The notes: generated by a model not told the origin, from the letters alone. A stretch of 46,257 nt of DNA from CAZVCG01 sp964626265 (GCA_964626265.1 CAZVCG010000017.1:1-46257), one strand, 5' to 3'. Positions 17,232-26,002 are shown, counted from the stretch's first letter. Numbers and translations are program-made.

Positions 17232-18160
17232 CAGCTGCTCAACAATAAGTCAAGACACGCCATGCGCACGGCGACGCCCATTTCGATTTGCTCGAATACG
17301 ACGCTATATTTGGAATCGTCGGCGAGCTTACTGGTGATTTCGACATCCCTGTTCATCGGCAAGGGGTGCATGACGATGACGTCCGGTTTCGCCGCTTTAA
17401 GTTTTTCGTGATCCAAGCCGTACTTTGCGTGATACTCGCCCACGGGCATGACGAAATCGCCCTTTGCCAGCCGTTCGTTTTGGATGCGGAGCATCATGAC
17501 GACATCGGCTTCCTTAATGGCTTCGGTGATGTTGTCATAGACAGGCACATCCAATTGCTTTAGGTCGCGAGGCATAAACTGAGGCGGGGCGAATAATCTG
17601 ACCTGCGAGCCGAACTTTTTCAGCAGATGAATGTTGGAGCGGGCCACGCGGCTGTGTTCGATATCGCCGCAAATGGCGACCGTAAGGCCTTCGAGCGTCC
17701 CTTTATGGCGCTTGATGGTTAACGCATCCAGCAAAGCCTGCGTCGGGTGCGCGTGCGATCCGTCTCCGGCATTCAGCACAGAAGCCTGAACATGGGGAAC
17801 CATGGACTCCGGCGTTCCATTTTCGGCATGGCGCACGACGAAAGCATCCACCTGCATCGCGTTTAATACGCGAACCGTATCCAGCAAGGTCTCGCCCTTG
17901 TTTACCGAACTGATAGCCACATTAAAGTTTACCACGTCCGCGCCGAGACGCTTGGCCGCTATCTGAAACGACGTGCGCGTGCGCGTCGAATTCTCGAAAA
18001 ACATATTGATGACGGTTTTGCCGGCCAATCTATCGCTTTTCTTGTTCGGCGAACGGTTTTTTTCGACATACCGCGCGGCAAGGTCGAGAATAGCCGTAAT
18101 ATCGGATTGTGAGAGTTGTTCAGTATCGAGAAGATGACGGTGGGGAAATGTAGTTGACAT
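17231..18160 (-). CDS. pyrB: Aspartate carbamoyltransferase catalytic chain
   Basis: Condenses carbamoyl phosphate and aspartate in de novo pyrimidine synthesis. The 309-residue product has the carbamoyl-phosphate site FENSTRTRTSF (55-65), GDGSHAHPTQALLD (about 132-145) and HPLPMNRDVEI near 265-275. It heads the minus-strand run pyrB-plsY-dprA-topA-GNAT-rnr. In many Alphaproteobacteria pyrC follows pyrB; here plsY follows directly with a one-base overlap, so dihydroorotase must be elsewhere or absent. The gap of 149 bp to hflK is divergent. Confidence 0.97.
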   Translation of the reverse strand: MSTTFPHRHLLDTEQLSQSDITAILDLAARYVEKNRSPNKKSDRLAGKTVINMFFENSTRTRTSFQIAAKRLGADVVNFNVAISSVNKGETLLDTVRVLNAMQVDAFVVRHAENGTPESMVPHVQASVLNAGDGSHAHPTQALLDALTIKRHKGTLEGLTVAICGDIEHSRVARSNIHLLKKFGSQVRLFAPPQFMPRDLKQLDVPVYDNITEAIKEADVVMMLRIQNERLAKGDFVMPVGEYHAKYGLDHEKLKAAKPDVIVMHPLPMNRDVEITSKLADDSKYSVVFEQIEMGVAVRMACLDLLLSS

Positions 18161-18170
18161 GTTTTGCGCT

Positions 18171-18200
18171 TTGACAGGTTGCTTCCCGATTGAATATAGA
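18171..18200 (+). promoter_or_regulatory. Candidate sigma-70 promoter P1 for hflKC
   Basis: TTGACA at 18171-18176 and TATAGA at 18195-18200 with an 18-bp spacer, about 110 bp upstream of hflK. The -35 is a perfect match. Based on consensus only. Confidence 0.5.
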
Positions 18201-18251
18201 GGCTAATTGGTTGAGCGCCAGATATTTATTGCGGCCTATGTTCCTTTAAAA

Positions 18252-18281
18252 TTGACATTTTAAGGGCTGGTCACATATTTT
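18252..18281 (+). promoter_or_regulatory. Candidate sigma-70 promoter P2 for hflKC
   Basis: A second TTGACA at 18252-18257 and TATTTT at 18276-18281, spacer 18 bp, about 30 bp before the hflK start. Based on consensus only; one or both could be used. Confidence 0.4.
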
Positions 18282-18309
18282 GAGGCTTCCCTTCCTGTGA
18301 GGTCAAAGA

Positions 18310-19446
18310 ATGCCCTGGAATGAAGACGACGGCCCTTGGGGGTCAACGACTAAAAAGCCGGAAAATAAAACGACTGAGCCCAATAATCCGTGGTCGCGCA
18401 ACGATCAGGGCCCGAACGGTTCGTCGCCGCGTCAGGACATACCGCCGCCGGAGCTTGATGCCTTTATCCGGAAGATAAAAGAATGGTTCCAACGAGTTAC
18501 GCAAAAAGGCCATTCCGCCGTCTTTTTCATTATCATCGGCGTTTTTGGATTTTTATGGATAGCCAGCGGGTTCTATCAAGTCGCGACGAACCAGATGGGC
18601 GTCGTTATGCGCTTTGGCGCCTTTAACCGCATGGAAGCGCCGGGCCTTCGCTACCATTTGCCCGCGCCGATCGAGGAAGTCCTTTTGCCCGTCGTGACTT
18701 CTCAAAACGAGATACCCGTCGGATTCCGGCGCACACTGCGACGCGGCGACGAAATCCGCAGCGTCCCCCAGGAAAGCATGATGCTCACGCAGGATGAAAA
18801 CGTCATCAACGTGGAGTTTACGGTGTTTTGGCGCGTCAACGACGTTGTTAAATACCTGTTCGAGATACGCGACCCTGAACAGACCATCAAAATGGCCGCC
18901 GAAAGCGTGATGCGCGAGGTCATCGGCCAGAACAAGCTTCAATTCGCCCTCACCGAAGGACGAAGCTTGATCGCCGACGAAACGCGCTCACGGTTACAAG
19001 CGTTGATGGATGAATACAACGCGGGCGTTGTCGTTTCTCAGATCAATCTGCAAACCGTGTCCGTGCCTGATGAGGTCAAAGCGGCTTTTCAGGACGTCGT
19101 CAACGCGCGGCTCGATCAGGAACGCGCGCAAAATCAGGCCGCAGCGCACGTGAACAAGGTCATTCCGGACGCCAAGGGCCAAGCCGCCCAGCTGGTTCAA
19201 CAGGCCATGGCTTATCGCGATCAGAAAATTGCCATAGCCAAGGGCGAGGCGGACCGCTTCAAGGAAGTTCTGGCGGCCTACAACGCCTCGAAAGACGTAA
19301 CGGCGCGCCGTTTGTATCTTGAGACGATGGAATCCATCCTGTCCAACGCGAACAAGGTCATCATGGATAAGAATGCAGGAGCCGTGCCTTACCTCCCACT
19401 ACCGCAACTGAAAACCGAAGGTAAACAGGAAGGAGGCGCACCATGA
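18310..19446 (+). CDS. hflK: FtsH protease modulator HflK
   Basis: SPFH-domain membrane protein that forms with HflC a large cage around the FtsH protease in the inner membrane. The 378-residue product has a Pro/Gly/Asn-rich cytoplasmic N-terminus (1-65), one membrane helix (about 67-90), the SPFH domain starting at YQVATNQMGVVMRFG (about 88-102) and an Ala/Gln-rich coiled coil from about 255 to 335, ending in a Pro-rich tail. The start is preceded by TGAGG at 18298. Its TGA overlaps the hflC ATG by four bases, so the two subunits are made in a coupled way. Confidence 0.95.
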   Translation: MPWNEDDGPWGSTTKKPENKTTEPNNPWSRNDQGPNGSSPRQDIPPPELDAFIRKIKEWFQRVTQKGHSAVFFIIIGVFGFLWIASGFYQVATNQMGVVMRFGAFNRMEAPGLRYHLPAPIEEVLLPVVTSQNEIPVGFRRTLRRGDEIRSVPQESMMLTQDENVINVEFTVFWRVNDVVKYLFEIRDPEQTIKMAAESVMREVIGQNKLQFALTEGRSLIADETRSRLQALMDEYNAGVVVSQINLQTVSVPDEVKAAFQDVVNARLDQERAQNQAAAHVNKVIPDAKGQAAQLVQQAMAYRDQKIAIAKGEADRFKEVLAAYNASKDVTARRLYLETMESILSNANKVIMDKNAGAVPYLPLPQLKTEGKQEGGAP

Positions 19447-20312
19447 ACAATCAACGTCTGCTCATCGGCATAGGCGCCGCCCTTTTCGCCCTACTGTTCG
19501 TTACGAACTCTTATTACGTCGTTATGCAAACGCAACAGGCGATATTGTTCCAGTTTCGTGAAGTCGTCAAAGTCACGAACGAACCGGGACTGCACTTCAA
19601 GCTGCCGCTCATCCAGAGCGTGGACTTTTTCGACAAGCGCGTATTGGCCGTCGATGCGCCAAGTCAGGAAATCATGCTGGCCGAGCAAAAACCTTTGGAG
19701 GTCGACGCCTTCGCCCGCTACCGGATCATCGATCCTCGACTCTTTTACGAGCGCCTCCGCGACGAGCGCATCGCGAACGACCGATTGGGCAGCCTGCTCA
19801 ACGCAACGCTTCGCAGCGTGCTGGGCACGGTGAAGATGGCTACGCTGCTCTCGGCGGAGCGCGTCGCCGTTATGGCCAAGATCCGCGACCTCTTGAATAG
19901 CGAGGCCAAGGACTTCGGAATCGAGATAATCGACGTACGCATCCGCCGCACCGACCTGCCTCAGAAGACAAGCGACGCCGTTTATGCCCGCATGCGTTCG
20001 CAACGCGAGCAGGAAGCCGCTCAACTACGCGCCAAGGGCCAACAGGAAGCCTTGCAAACGACCTCGGAGGCCGACCGCGAAGCGACGGTTATCGTGGCTG
20101 AGGCTCAGGGAAAGGCTGAAAAGCTTAAAGGCGAAGGCGACCGCAAGGCTTTGGAAATCATGGCCGAGGCGACCAGCCGAGACCCATCGTTTTTCGCTTT
20201 CTGGCGATCCTTGTCGGCCTATAGACAGAGCCTTAGGCCGGATTCGACGACGTACATCCTGAATCCGGGCAGCGAGTTCTTTCACTATTTCAATAATCCG
20301 CCGGGTAAATAA
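19443..20312 (+). CDS. hflC: FtsH protease modulator HflC
   Basis: Partner of HflK in the SPFH complex around FtsH. The 289-residue product has one N-terminal membrane helix (about 6-26), then the SPFH domain (VVMQTQQAILFQFREVVKV.. onward), FGIEIIDVRIRRTDLP near 160-175 and the coiled-coil RSQREQEAAQLRAKGQQEA region, ending in FFHYFNNPPGK as in other HflC. Start overlaps the hflK stop (ATGA). The order hflK-hflC-Do protease is typical of Alphaproteobacteria and marks this as a protein quality-control block. Confidence 0.95.
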   Translation: MNNQRLLIGIGAALFALLFVTNSYYVVMQTQQAILFQFREVVKVTNEPGLHFKLPLIQSVDFFDKRVLAVDAPSQEIMLAEQKPLEVDAFARYRIIDPRLFYERLRDERIANDRLGSLLNATLRSVLGTVKMATLLSAERVAVMAKIRDLLNSEAKDFGIEIIDVRIRRTDLPQKTSDAVYARMRSQREQEAAQLRAKGQQEALQTTSEADREATVIVAEAQGKAEKLKGEGDRKALEIMAEATSRDPSFFAFWRSLSAYRQSLRPDSTTYILNPGSEFFHYFNNPPGK

Positions 20313-20335
20313 TTTACGCTAAACTGAAGCGTGAC

Positions 20336-20350
20336 TAACGTCAGACGTTA
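20336..20350. promoter_or_regulatory. Perfect palindrome, possible operator
   Basis: TAACGTC-A-GACGTTA is a perfect seven-base inverted repeat around one base, between hflC and the DegP-like gene, about 90 bp before the latter. The symmetry suits a dimeric regulator such as one responding to envelope stress, but no regulator can be named. Confidence 0.35.
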
Positions 20351-20381
20351 TGTCATAAATCAGCCTAATTTCTCTCCTAAA

Positions 20382-20399
20382 AAGCCCTGATCGGGGCTT
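20382..20399. other. Short hairpin between hflC and degP-like gene
   Basis: AAGCCC-TGATCG-GGGCTT, with an A run before it but no T run after it on the plus strand. On the minus strand it would look like a weak terminator, yet no minus-strand gene is there. It could trim hflC messages or shape the leader of the next gene. Confidence 0.35.
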
Positions 20400-20441
20400 C
20401 CATCCCTGATGGCAATTCTCTGTAAGGCAAGGATTATGACT

Positions 20442-21938
20442 ATGTCCCGCACGATACGCTCGATTCTCATTGTTCTTGTTATGGCATCTTTTTCAATGAC
20501 CGTTCCTACGCCGGGGTTCGCGAGGGGCGGGCCTCAGGGCTTTGCGGATTTGGCGGAAAAACTTCTGCCCTCGGTCGTGAACATCTCGACGACTCAAACG
20601 ATTACCAGCGACGATTTTTCGGGCTTTCAGGAACTTCAAATCCCGCCCGGCTCGCCTTTCGAAGAATTTTTTAAGGACTTCTTGGATAAGCAGGGGAAAA
20701 GTCTCCCCGGCGGAAAGCCGCGCAAGCATAAAGCCACGTCGCTGGGTTCAGGATTCATCATCGATTCCGCAGGCTATATCGTGACGAACAATCACGTCAT
20801 CCAGGATGCCGACGAGATTACGGTCATCTTGCAAGACGACACCAACCTTCCCGCTACGGTCATCGGGCGCGACAAGAAAACCGACCTTGCCGTCCTGAAA
20901 GTGGACAGCAAAAAGCCCCTTCAACCCGTTACGTGGGGCGACAGCGATAAAATTCGCGTCGGCGACTGGATCTTGGCCATCGGCAATCCTTTCGGCCTTG
21001 GCGGAACAGTGACGGCGGGCATCATTTCGGCGCGCGCGCGCGACATCAATTCCGGGCCATACGATGACTATTTGCAGACCGACGCGCCGATCAATCGCGG
21101 CAACTCGGGCGGCCCCATGTTCAACATGGACGGCGAAGTCATTGGCGTGAATACGGCCATTTTCTCGCCTTCCGGCGGCTCCATCGGCATCGGTTTCGCC
21201 ATACCGGCGTCCATGTCGAAGAGCGTGATCGAACAACTGAAAGCCAGCGGCCGCGTTCGCCGCGGATGGCTCGGCGTACGCATACAAACGGTTACGCAGG
21301 ACATCGCGGACAGTCTCGGCCTCGGCAAGGCACGCGGGGCGCTTGTCTCCAGCATCACGCCCGATGGTCCAGCCGCCAAGGCGCGCTTTGAAGCGGGCGA
21401 TGTCATCGTCAGTTTTGACGGCAAAGAAGTTACCGATATGCACCGACTGCCGCGCCTTGTCGCTGAAACCGAGGTGGACAAGACCGTTCCGGTCGTCGTC
21501 ATCCGCAAGGGCAAGGAGATGACGCTTAACGTCAAGATTGCCGAATTGAGCGCGGCGGAGGAAGCTCTCGACAAGAAGACCGAAAAAGAAACCTCCAAAC
21601 AACCGCAAATTGCTTCGGAAAAGGTCGAGGATTTAGGCGTGAATGTGGCGGTTATCACCGATACTTTGCGCAAGCGCTTCGATCTTGACAAGGAATCCGC
21701 GGGTCTTGTGGTCGTCAAGATGGACGATGACGGTATAGCGGCAGAGCGCGGGATACAGGTCGGCGACGTCATCAGCGAGGCCGGTCAGAACCGCTTGACC
21801 TCCGCTAAAGAGCTGATCGACATCGTGAAACAGGCCAAAAAGGACAAAAAACCCCTCCTCCTGCTTGTTGACCGCAAGGGCGACGTTCGATTCGTCACGA
21901 TCAACCTCGCCAAGGACAAGCCAAAGACTAGGCAATAA
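20442..21938 (+). CDS. Periplasmic Do/DegP-type serine protease
   Basis: HtrA-family protease and chaperone that degrades misfolded envelope proteins. The ATG at 20442 (498 residues) is chosen because the AAGGCAAGGA Shine-Dalgarno stretch at 20425-20434 is best placed for it; ATGs at 20409 and 20436 are possible. The product has a signal peptide (cleavage near GFA, residue 27), the catalytic triad H118 (VTNNHVI), D148 (KTDLAVL) and S222 (GNSGGPMF), and two PDZ domains (about 255-345 and 385-495). The loop after the signal peptide contains the FEEFFKDF segment common in alphaproteobacterial DegP. It follows hflKC on the same strand. Confidence 0.94.
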   Translation: MSRTIRSILIVLVMASFSMTVPTPGFARGGPQGFADLAEKLLPSVVNISTTQTITSDDFSGFQELQIPPGSPFEEFFKDFLDKQGKSLPGGKPRKHKATSLGSGFIIDSAGYIVTNNHVIQDADEITVILQDDTNLPATVIGRDKKTDLAVLKVDSKKPLQPVTWGDSDKIRVGDWILAIGNPFGLGGTVTAGIISARARDINSGPYDDYLQTDAPINRGNSGGPMFNMDGEVIGVNTAIFSPSGGSIGIGFAIPASMSKSVIEQLKASGRVRRGWLGVRIQTVTQDIADSLGLGKARGALVSSITPDGPAAKARFEAGDVIVSFDGKEVTDMHRLPRLVAETEVDKTVPVVVIRKGKEMTLNVKIAELSAAEEALDKKTEKETSKQPQIASEKVEDLGVNVAVITDTLRKRFDLDKESAGLVVVKMDDDGIAAERGIQVGDVISEAGQNRLTSAKELIDIVKQAKKDKKPLLLLVDRKGDVRFVTINLAKDKPKTRQ

Positions 21939-22001
21939 GCTCTTAGGCGTCATTATCTTATTGTTTCCAAACAATGGGATAACCATCCTGATTTAAAGGG
22001 G

Positions 22002-22040
22002 TTGACAATTACCCTTTATTATAGTACTGATTATGTACTA
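22002..22040 (+). promoter_or_regulatory. Candidate promoter and operator upstream of a small secreted protein
   Basis: A perfect -35 (TTGACA, 22002-22007) is followed by an AT-rich stretch without a clear -10 at the right distance. Over the expected -10 region lies the inverted repeat TAGTAC-TGATTAT-GTACTA (22022-22040), which suits a repressor site. Tentative. Confidence 0.35.
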
Positions 22041-22120
22041 ATCCAGCCGAGTGGTATATCTCTACTGAATGGTCTGGGGGTCCCCCTCCCCCCGGTAACT
22101 TCAAACAAAAGGAGAAAGCC

Positions 22121-22423
22121 ATGACAAAAGTCCTTCTAACATCGGTCGCAGCCATTGCCGTTGTCCTCGCATTTTCGGGGAGCGCACAGGCAAGGCATCG
22201 CGGCCACGATTATACGCCTCATGCCATGACGACCGCTCAAGCGCATGATACATGGGTTTATTCGTCACTTTGCAAAGCGGCTATTCCCGTTCCCATGGGC
22301 GCACGCGAGGCTGAGGTTGTGGGTCCCTATACGCCCATGAAGAATATGCCCAAGTATGCCGAACCGGAAAAAGCGCAACCGATTATGATCTATGGCGAAC
22401 GGAATTACGATTATTCGCCGTAA
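22121..22423 (+). CDS. Small secreted protein of unknown function
   Basis: A strong AAAGGAG ribosome site (near 22110) precedes the ATG. The 100-residue product has a clear signal peptide (MTKVLLTSVAAIAVVLAFSG, cleavage after AQA near 24) and a short mature part rich in His, Pro, Tyr and Met, with one cysteine. I do not recognise a family. The His/Met content could mean metal binding, but that is only a guess. It is a single-gene unit between the DegP-like gene and convergent serB. Confidence 0.75.
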   Translation: MTKVLLTSVAAIAVVLAFSGSAQARHRGHDYTPHAMTTAQAHDTWVYSSLCKAAIPVPMGAREAEVVGPYTPMKNMPKYAEPEKAQPIMIYGERNYDYSP

Positions 22424-22457
22424 GGCATAATTTCGATAATGAGGCAAATCAAAACAC

Positions 22458-22492
22458 CCCTCCCGTGCCATTCCGCAGGACTCACGGGAGGG
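22458..22492 (-). terminator. Hairpin terminator of serB
   Basis: A perfect ten-base stem CCCTCCCGTG/CACGGGAGGG (22458-22467 and 22483-22492) with a 15-base loop overlaps the serB stop codon. On the minus strand it is followed by GTGTTTTGATTT, a modest T run. It may also slow readthrough from the convergent small gene. Confidence 0.6.
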
Positions 22493-23387
22493 TGGAGGTT
22501 TGAGCGTAAACCAGGGTTTCGAGAGATGTGTGGTTGATCTGGGGCGCGATGGCGTTTCTCACGGCATCCTTGGCTTTATAGGCTACGCCTAAACCGTCGC
22601 CATCGTTGCATGCGGCCAGCATCGGAATATCGTTCGCCCCGTCTCCAATCGCCAAACAGTCCGAGAGCGGGATATTCAATGCGTTACATGCCATAAGCAT
22701 CGTCGATTTCTTGTCTTCGGCATCGCGTATGGGATCGGCGACCTCTCCCGTCAACACGCCGTCACGGATTATGGCTTTGTTGGAAACGACACGATCGAAT
22801 CCAAGACGTTCCGCAACAATTTTTCCAAAATAATCAAAACCGCCTGAAACGAGCCAGCATTGCGCGCCGTTCGATTTCATGGCCGAAACAAGATTTCCGG
22901 CGCCGGGCATAAACGTCATGTGAGACGCCACCTGATACAATATGCTTTCCGGCTGGCCTTTCAGGAGCGCGGTACGTTCCCGCAAGGAGTCGGCAAAATC
23001 AATTTCGCCGTTCATGCCACGTCGCGTTATGGCGGCCACATGGTCGCGCAAGCCTAGCAATTCCGCAAGCTCATCGAGCATTTCCTGTTCGATGATGGTG
23101 GACTCCATGTCTGCAATAAGAAGCTTTTTACGTCGGCTTTCCAACGGTTGTATGAGGACATCGACAGGCAACGCAGCAATACCGCCTTTAATTGCCGCAT
23201 AAAGAGCTTTCAAATCCGAATGAAGACACAGAATGTCGGCCGCTTTATTGGCAACCAGCCATTTGACAGATGTTTGTTGAGCGCCGATTTGAATTAAGCG
23301 TTCTGTTAATTGATCGATTAATGCATCATCAAGCGCGGCCCGATGATTGCAAACTAACGTAGCGACATATTGTCTCGCGGGGATCAT
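22482..23387 (-). CDS. serB: Phosphoserine phosphatase SerB, with DxE catalytic motif
   Basis: Last enzyme of serine synthesis, removing phosphate from L-phosphoserine. The 301-residue product has an N-terminal ACT-like region (about 1-80), then the HAD domain. Motif I reads D93-M-E95-S-T97, with Glu where nearly all HAD phosphatases have the second Asp that acts as acid/base; the codons are unambiguous (GAC ATG GAG). The rest is normal: ITRRGMNGEIDF (about 119-130), VSGGFDYF and GDGANDIPMLAA. Glu could still serve as acid/base, and some relatives may share it, so activity is probable. It lies 9 bp after scpB on the same strand. Confidence 0.9.
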   Translation of the reverse strand: MIPARQYVATLVCNHRAALDDALIDQLTERLIQIGAQQTSVKWLVANKAADILCLHSDLKALYAAIKGGIAALPVDVLIQPLESRRKKLLIADMESTIIEQEMLDELAELLGLRDHVAAITRRGMNGEIDFADSLRERTALLKGQPESILYQVASHMTFMPGAGNLVSAMKSNGAQCWLVSGGFDYFGKIVAERLGFDRVVSNKAIIRDGVLTGEVADPIRDAEDKKSTMLMACNALNIPLSDCLAIGDGANDIPMLAACNDGDGLGVAYKAKDAVRNAIAPQINHTSLETLVYAQTSTLP

Positions 23388-23396
23388 CTTTACTGC

Positions 23397-24056
23397 TTAG
23401 GCCACGGCTTCTTCGTCACGCTTGATCCACGCGGCGAATTCGTCCTCTTCGCTTGTATCGGTTGAGGTGTCCTTAATATCTTTTTCGCGCGGCAAGTCAT
23501 TTAAAACAGGGCGCGCATCCAGAAGACCCGCAGCCTTTAGCTCTTCGATGCCTGGAAGTTCATTCAAATCTGTCAAATTAAAGTGGCTGAGGAACTCAGG
23601 CGTCGTTTTCCATGTTAAGGGACGGCCCGGAGTCTCACGCGGTTTGCCCGGCCTGATCCAGCCAAGCTCAAGCAAGATATCCAAGGTCCCGCGGCTGGTT
23701 TCAACGCCGCGAATGCTCTCGATTTCAGCGCGGGTAACAGGTTGATGATAGGCAATGATCGCCAGAACTTCGGCGGCGGCGCGTGGCAATTTACGTCGCG
23801 GCTGTTTGACGATTTTCATCATCGGCGCAAGATCAGGCGACGTTCGGAAACTCCAAAGACCGCCCGTTTCAACCAGATTAACGCCTCGCGGCGCGTAATC
23901 GTCCTTCAAGGACTTTAATAACGCGTCAAGGTCGGCGTCTTTGCCCAATTGATCTTTCATGACGGCAATGGACATCGGTTCCGCGCTGGCGAAGAGGATG
24001 GCTTCCAACAAGCGCTTATGCGTGTTTTGTTCCGGGGGTAGTTCCGTTTCGTTCAT
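23397..24056 (-). CDS. scpB: Chromosome segregation and condensation protein ScpB
   Basis: Winged-helix kleisin partner that works with ScpA and Smc in chromosome condensation. The 219-residue product has LLEAILFASAEPMS near the N-terminus, the LPRAAAEVLAIIAYHQPVTRAEIESIRGV motif (about 89-117) and LGWIRPGKPRETPGRPLTWKTTPEFL (about 131-156), followed by an acidic tail. Its ATG overlaps the scpA stop by four bases. In many Alphaproteobacteria tatA follows; here serB does. Confidence 0.95.
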   Translation of the reverse strand: MNETELPPEQNTHKRLLEAILFASAEPMSIAVMKDQLGKDADLDALLKSLKDDYAPRGVNLVETGGLWSFRTSPDLAPMMKIVKQPRRKLPRAAAEVLAIIAYHQPVTRAEIESIRGVETSRGTLDILLELGWIRPGKPRETPGRPLTWKTTPEFLSHFNLTDLNELPGIEELKAAGLLDARPVLNDLPREKDIKDTSTDTSEEDEFAAWIKRDEEAVA

Positions 24057-24850
24057 GAGTTATCGCTTTCGGAAAAAGAAAACAACGTGTCGCGTTTGCG
24101 AAGATAAATGGGCGCGAACATGCCATCTTGACGGTACTCCAGTTCGCCGGCTTTCACCATTTCGAGCATGGCTACGAACATGGAAGCGACGGCAGACCGC
24201 GCTTCGAGAGGTTCCTCAAACTTATCCGGCAAAAATCTGAATAGAACGGTCCAGTCAGGCATGATTCCCAACATTTTACGCAAGCGCGTCAGGCTTTCGT
24301 CGATGCTGTACAGCTTCGTTTGCCTGATATGAATATTATCCGGCTTGCGGCGGCGTTGAGGCGCGCCCAAGGCCGTGAGAAGATCATAAAGCGGAAGGTA
24401 GTAAACAGGCTTTTCCTCAACCTCCAGTTCTTCGGGTTCTCCCCTTAACAACGTGTCGAAGCCAAGCTGAGGCAATTCCTGAATCTTTTGTGAAGCCTGA
24501 CGCATTGCCTCCAAACGCTGGAGCTGAAACTTGAGGGCCTCGGCCATATCGGCAGCGTTCGCCTCTTCTTCCGGAGGTTCAGGCAGCAACAGACGCGATT
24601 TCAGGAAAGCAAGCCACGCCGCCATGACGAGGTAATCGGCGGCAATCTCAAGGCGCAACTGGCGAGCCGAAGCGACAAAAGCAAGGTACTGCTCCGCGAG
24701 AGCCAAAATGGAAATGCGGGACAGATCGACTTTCTGCTCGCGCGCGAGAGCCAGCAAAAGGTCGATTGGTCCATCAAAGCCATCCAGCGCGACCACCAAA
24801 TCGGCGTGAGGTTGCGCTTCGGGCAGAGTTGATTGCGCTACGGCTTCCAT
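24053..24850 (-). CDS. scpA: Chromosome segregation and condensation protein ScpA
   Basis: Kleisin that bridges the Smc heads and binds ScpB. The ATG at 24850 gives 265 residues and has a GGAA purine site upstream; a GTG at 24868 would add six residues but has no visible ribosome site. The product has FDGPIDLLLALAREQKVDLSRISI (about 25-48) and AADYLVMAAWLAFLKSRLLLP (about 70-90), which are hallmark ScpA segments, then an acidic linker and the C-terminal winged helix (FVAMLEMVKAGEL near 223-235). Downstream of nagZ by 147 bp and overlapping scpB. Confidence 0.95.
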   Translation of the reverse strand: MEAVAQSTLPEAQPHADLVVALDGFDGPIDLLLALAREQKVDLSRISILALAEQYLAFVASARQLRLEIAADYLVMAAWLAFLKSRLLLPEPPEEEANAADMAEALKFQLQRLEAMRQASQKIQELPQLGFDTLLRGEPEELEVEEKPVYYLPLYDLLTALGAPQRRRKPDNIHIRQTKLYSIDESLTRLRKMLGIMPDWTVLFRFLPDKFEEPLEARSAVASMFVAMLEMVKAGELEYRQDGMFAPIYLRKRDTLFSFSESDNS

Positions 24851-24997
24851 TTTGAGTTCCAAAAACACGTTTTGGGCATGTTTATCACGCGAATCAAACC
24901 TTTAATCTCTAAAATTGATTTCATCCGGCCAAACCCTAAACCATTACGCAAAATATCGCTCAGAACCTATTGATATATAATAATTATTGTTTATCTA

Positions 24998-26002
24998 TTA
25001 TGTCAATAAAGTATCGAGCTGCTTCCTGTCATGAGATGACGCGTATTTTTTTTCAGGCGTGCCTATCCGCCGCTTCGCGCTGGCCCATCGTTGTTGCGGT
25101 TCTTCCTCCATATCAGGCATTGCGTTAGCAATTGCGCGCATATTCGTCAAATCGCCAGGACAATAAAGAGCGATATCGGCGCCCGCAGCCAGAGTTTGCA
25201 CGGCATTATCCGCAGGCGAACCCTTAAGCGCTTTCATGGCAAGGTCATCCGACATGATAAGGCCTTCAAAGCCTAATTGTTCACGAATAACGGTTGAGTG
25301 AACATTGGCGGAAAGCGAGACGGGTTTATCTGGATCAAGCTCTTTAAAAACGACATGGCAATTCATGCCGAAAGGCGCGTTTTCCAAAGCTTTAAAAGGC
25401 AAGAAATCCTCATTTTCGAGAACAGATCGACCCGCGCTGACGATAGGGAGGAATTCGTGCGGATCAACCTCCACGCGGCCATGGCCGGGCAAATGTTTTA
25501 TTACTGGAAAGACACCATGTTCCAAATAAGTTTCAACGGCGACTTTACCCAAAACCTCGACAACGCGAGGATCGCGGCTAATGGCCCTATCGCCGATTGC
25601 GCTTGAAGCGCCTTCGATGAAAAGATCGAGCACAGGCGCGCAATTGCCGTTTATACCCAAGTCTTTCAGCATATGGGCGGTGATCCGGCTGTGAAGGCGC
25701 ATCGCTTCAAGGCCTTTTGCCTTATCCGATTCATAAAGCTGACCGATCATCCGCATAGGAGGTAATTTCGGCCAATGCGGAGGTTTCAGGCGAGCCACGC
25801 GCCCGCCTTCCTGATCGATAAAAACGGGCGTTTCACGATTATCTACGCTGGCGCGCAGATCGCTCACGAGTTGCCTGACCTGATCCGGCGACGCGCAATT
25901 CCGTTGAAACAGAATAAAGCCGAATGGCCTGGACGCTGCGAACAAGTCGCGCTCTTCAGCGGTTAAGACAAGACCGGAACAACCGAATATGACGGGCTTC
26001 AC
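24998..26002 (-). CDS. nagZ: Beta-N-acetylhexosaminidase NagZ
   Basis: Cytoplasmic glycoside hydrolase family 3 enzyme that removes GlcNAc from anhydro-muropeptides in wall recycling. I place the start at a GTG (26002), giving 334 residues beginning MKPVIFGCSG and a 7-bp gap to the SPOR gene; an ATG at 26083 would overlap that gene by 74 bases. Landmarks: FIDQEGGRVARL (61-72), KHLPGHG (169-175) with the D180-P-H182 acid/base pair, and the nucleophile D252 in MSDDLAM. The last 40 residues are charged and unlike the family. The context with a SPOR protein and scpAB is the standard alphaproteobacterial order. Confidence 0.93.
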   Translation of the reverse strand: MKPVIFGCSGLVLTAEERDLFAASRPFGFILFQRNCASPDQVRQLVSDLRASVDNRETPVFIDQEGGRVARLKPPHWPKLPPMRMIGQLYESDKAKGLEAMRLHSRITAHMLKDLGINGNCAPVLDLFIEGASSAIGDRAISRDPRVVEVLGKVAVETYLEHGVFPVIKHLPGHGRVEVDPHEFLPIVSAGRSVLENEDFLPFKALENAPFGMNCHVVFKELDPDKPVSLSANVHSTVIREQLGFEGLIMSDDLAMKALKGSPADNAVQTLAAGADIALYCPGDLTNMRAIANAMPDMEEEPQQRWASAKRRIGTPEKKYASSHDRKQLDTLLT

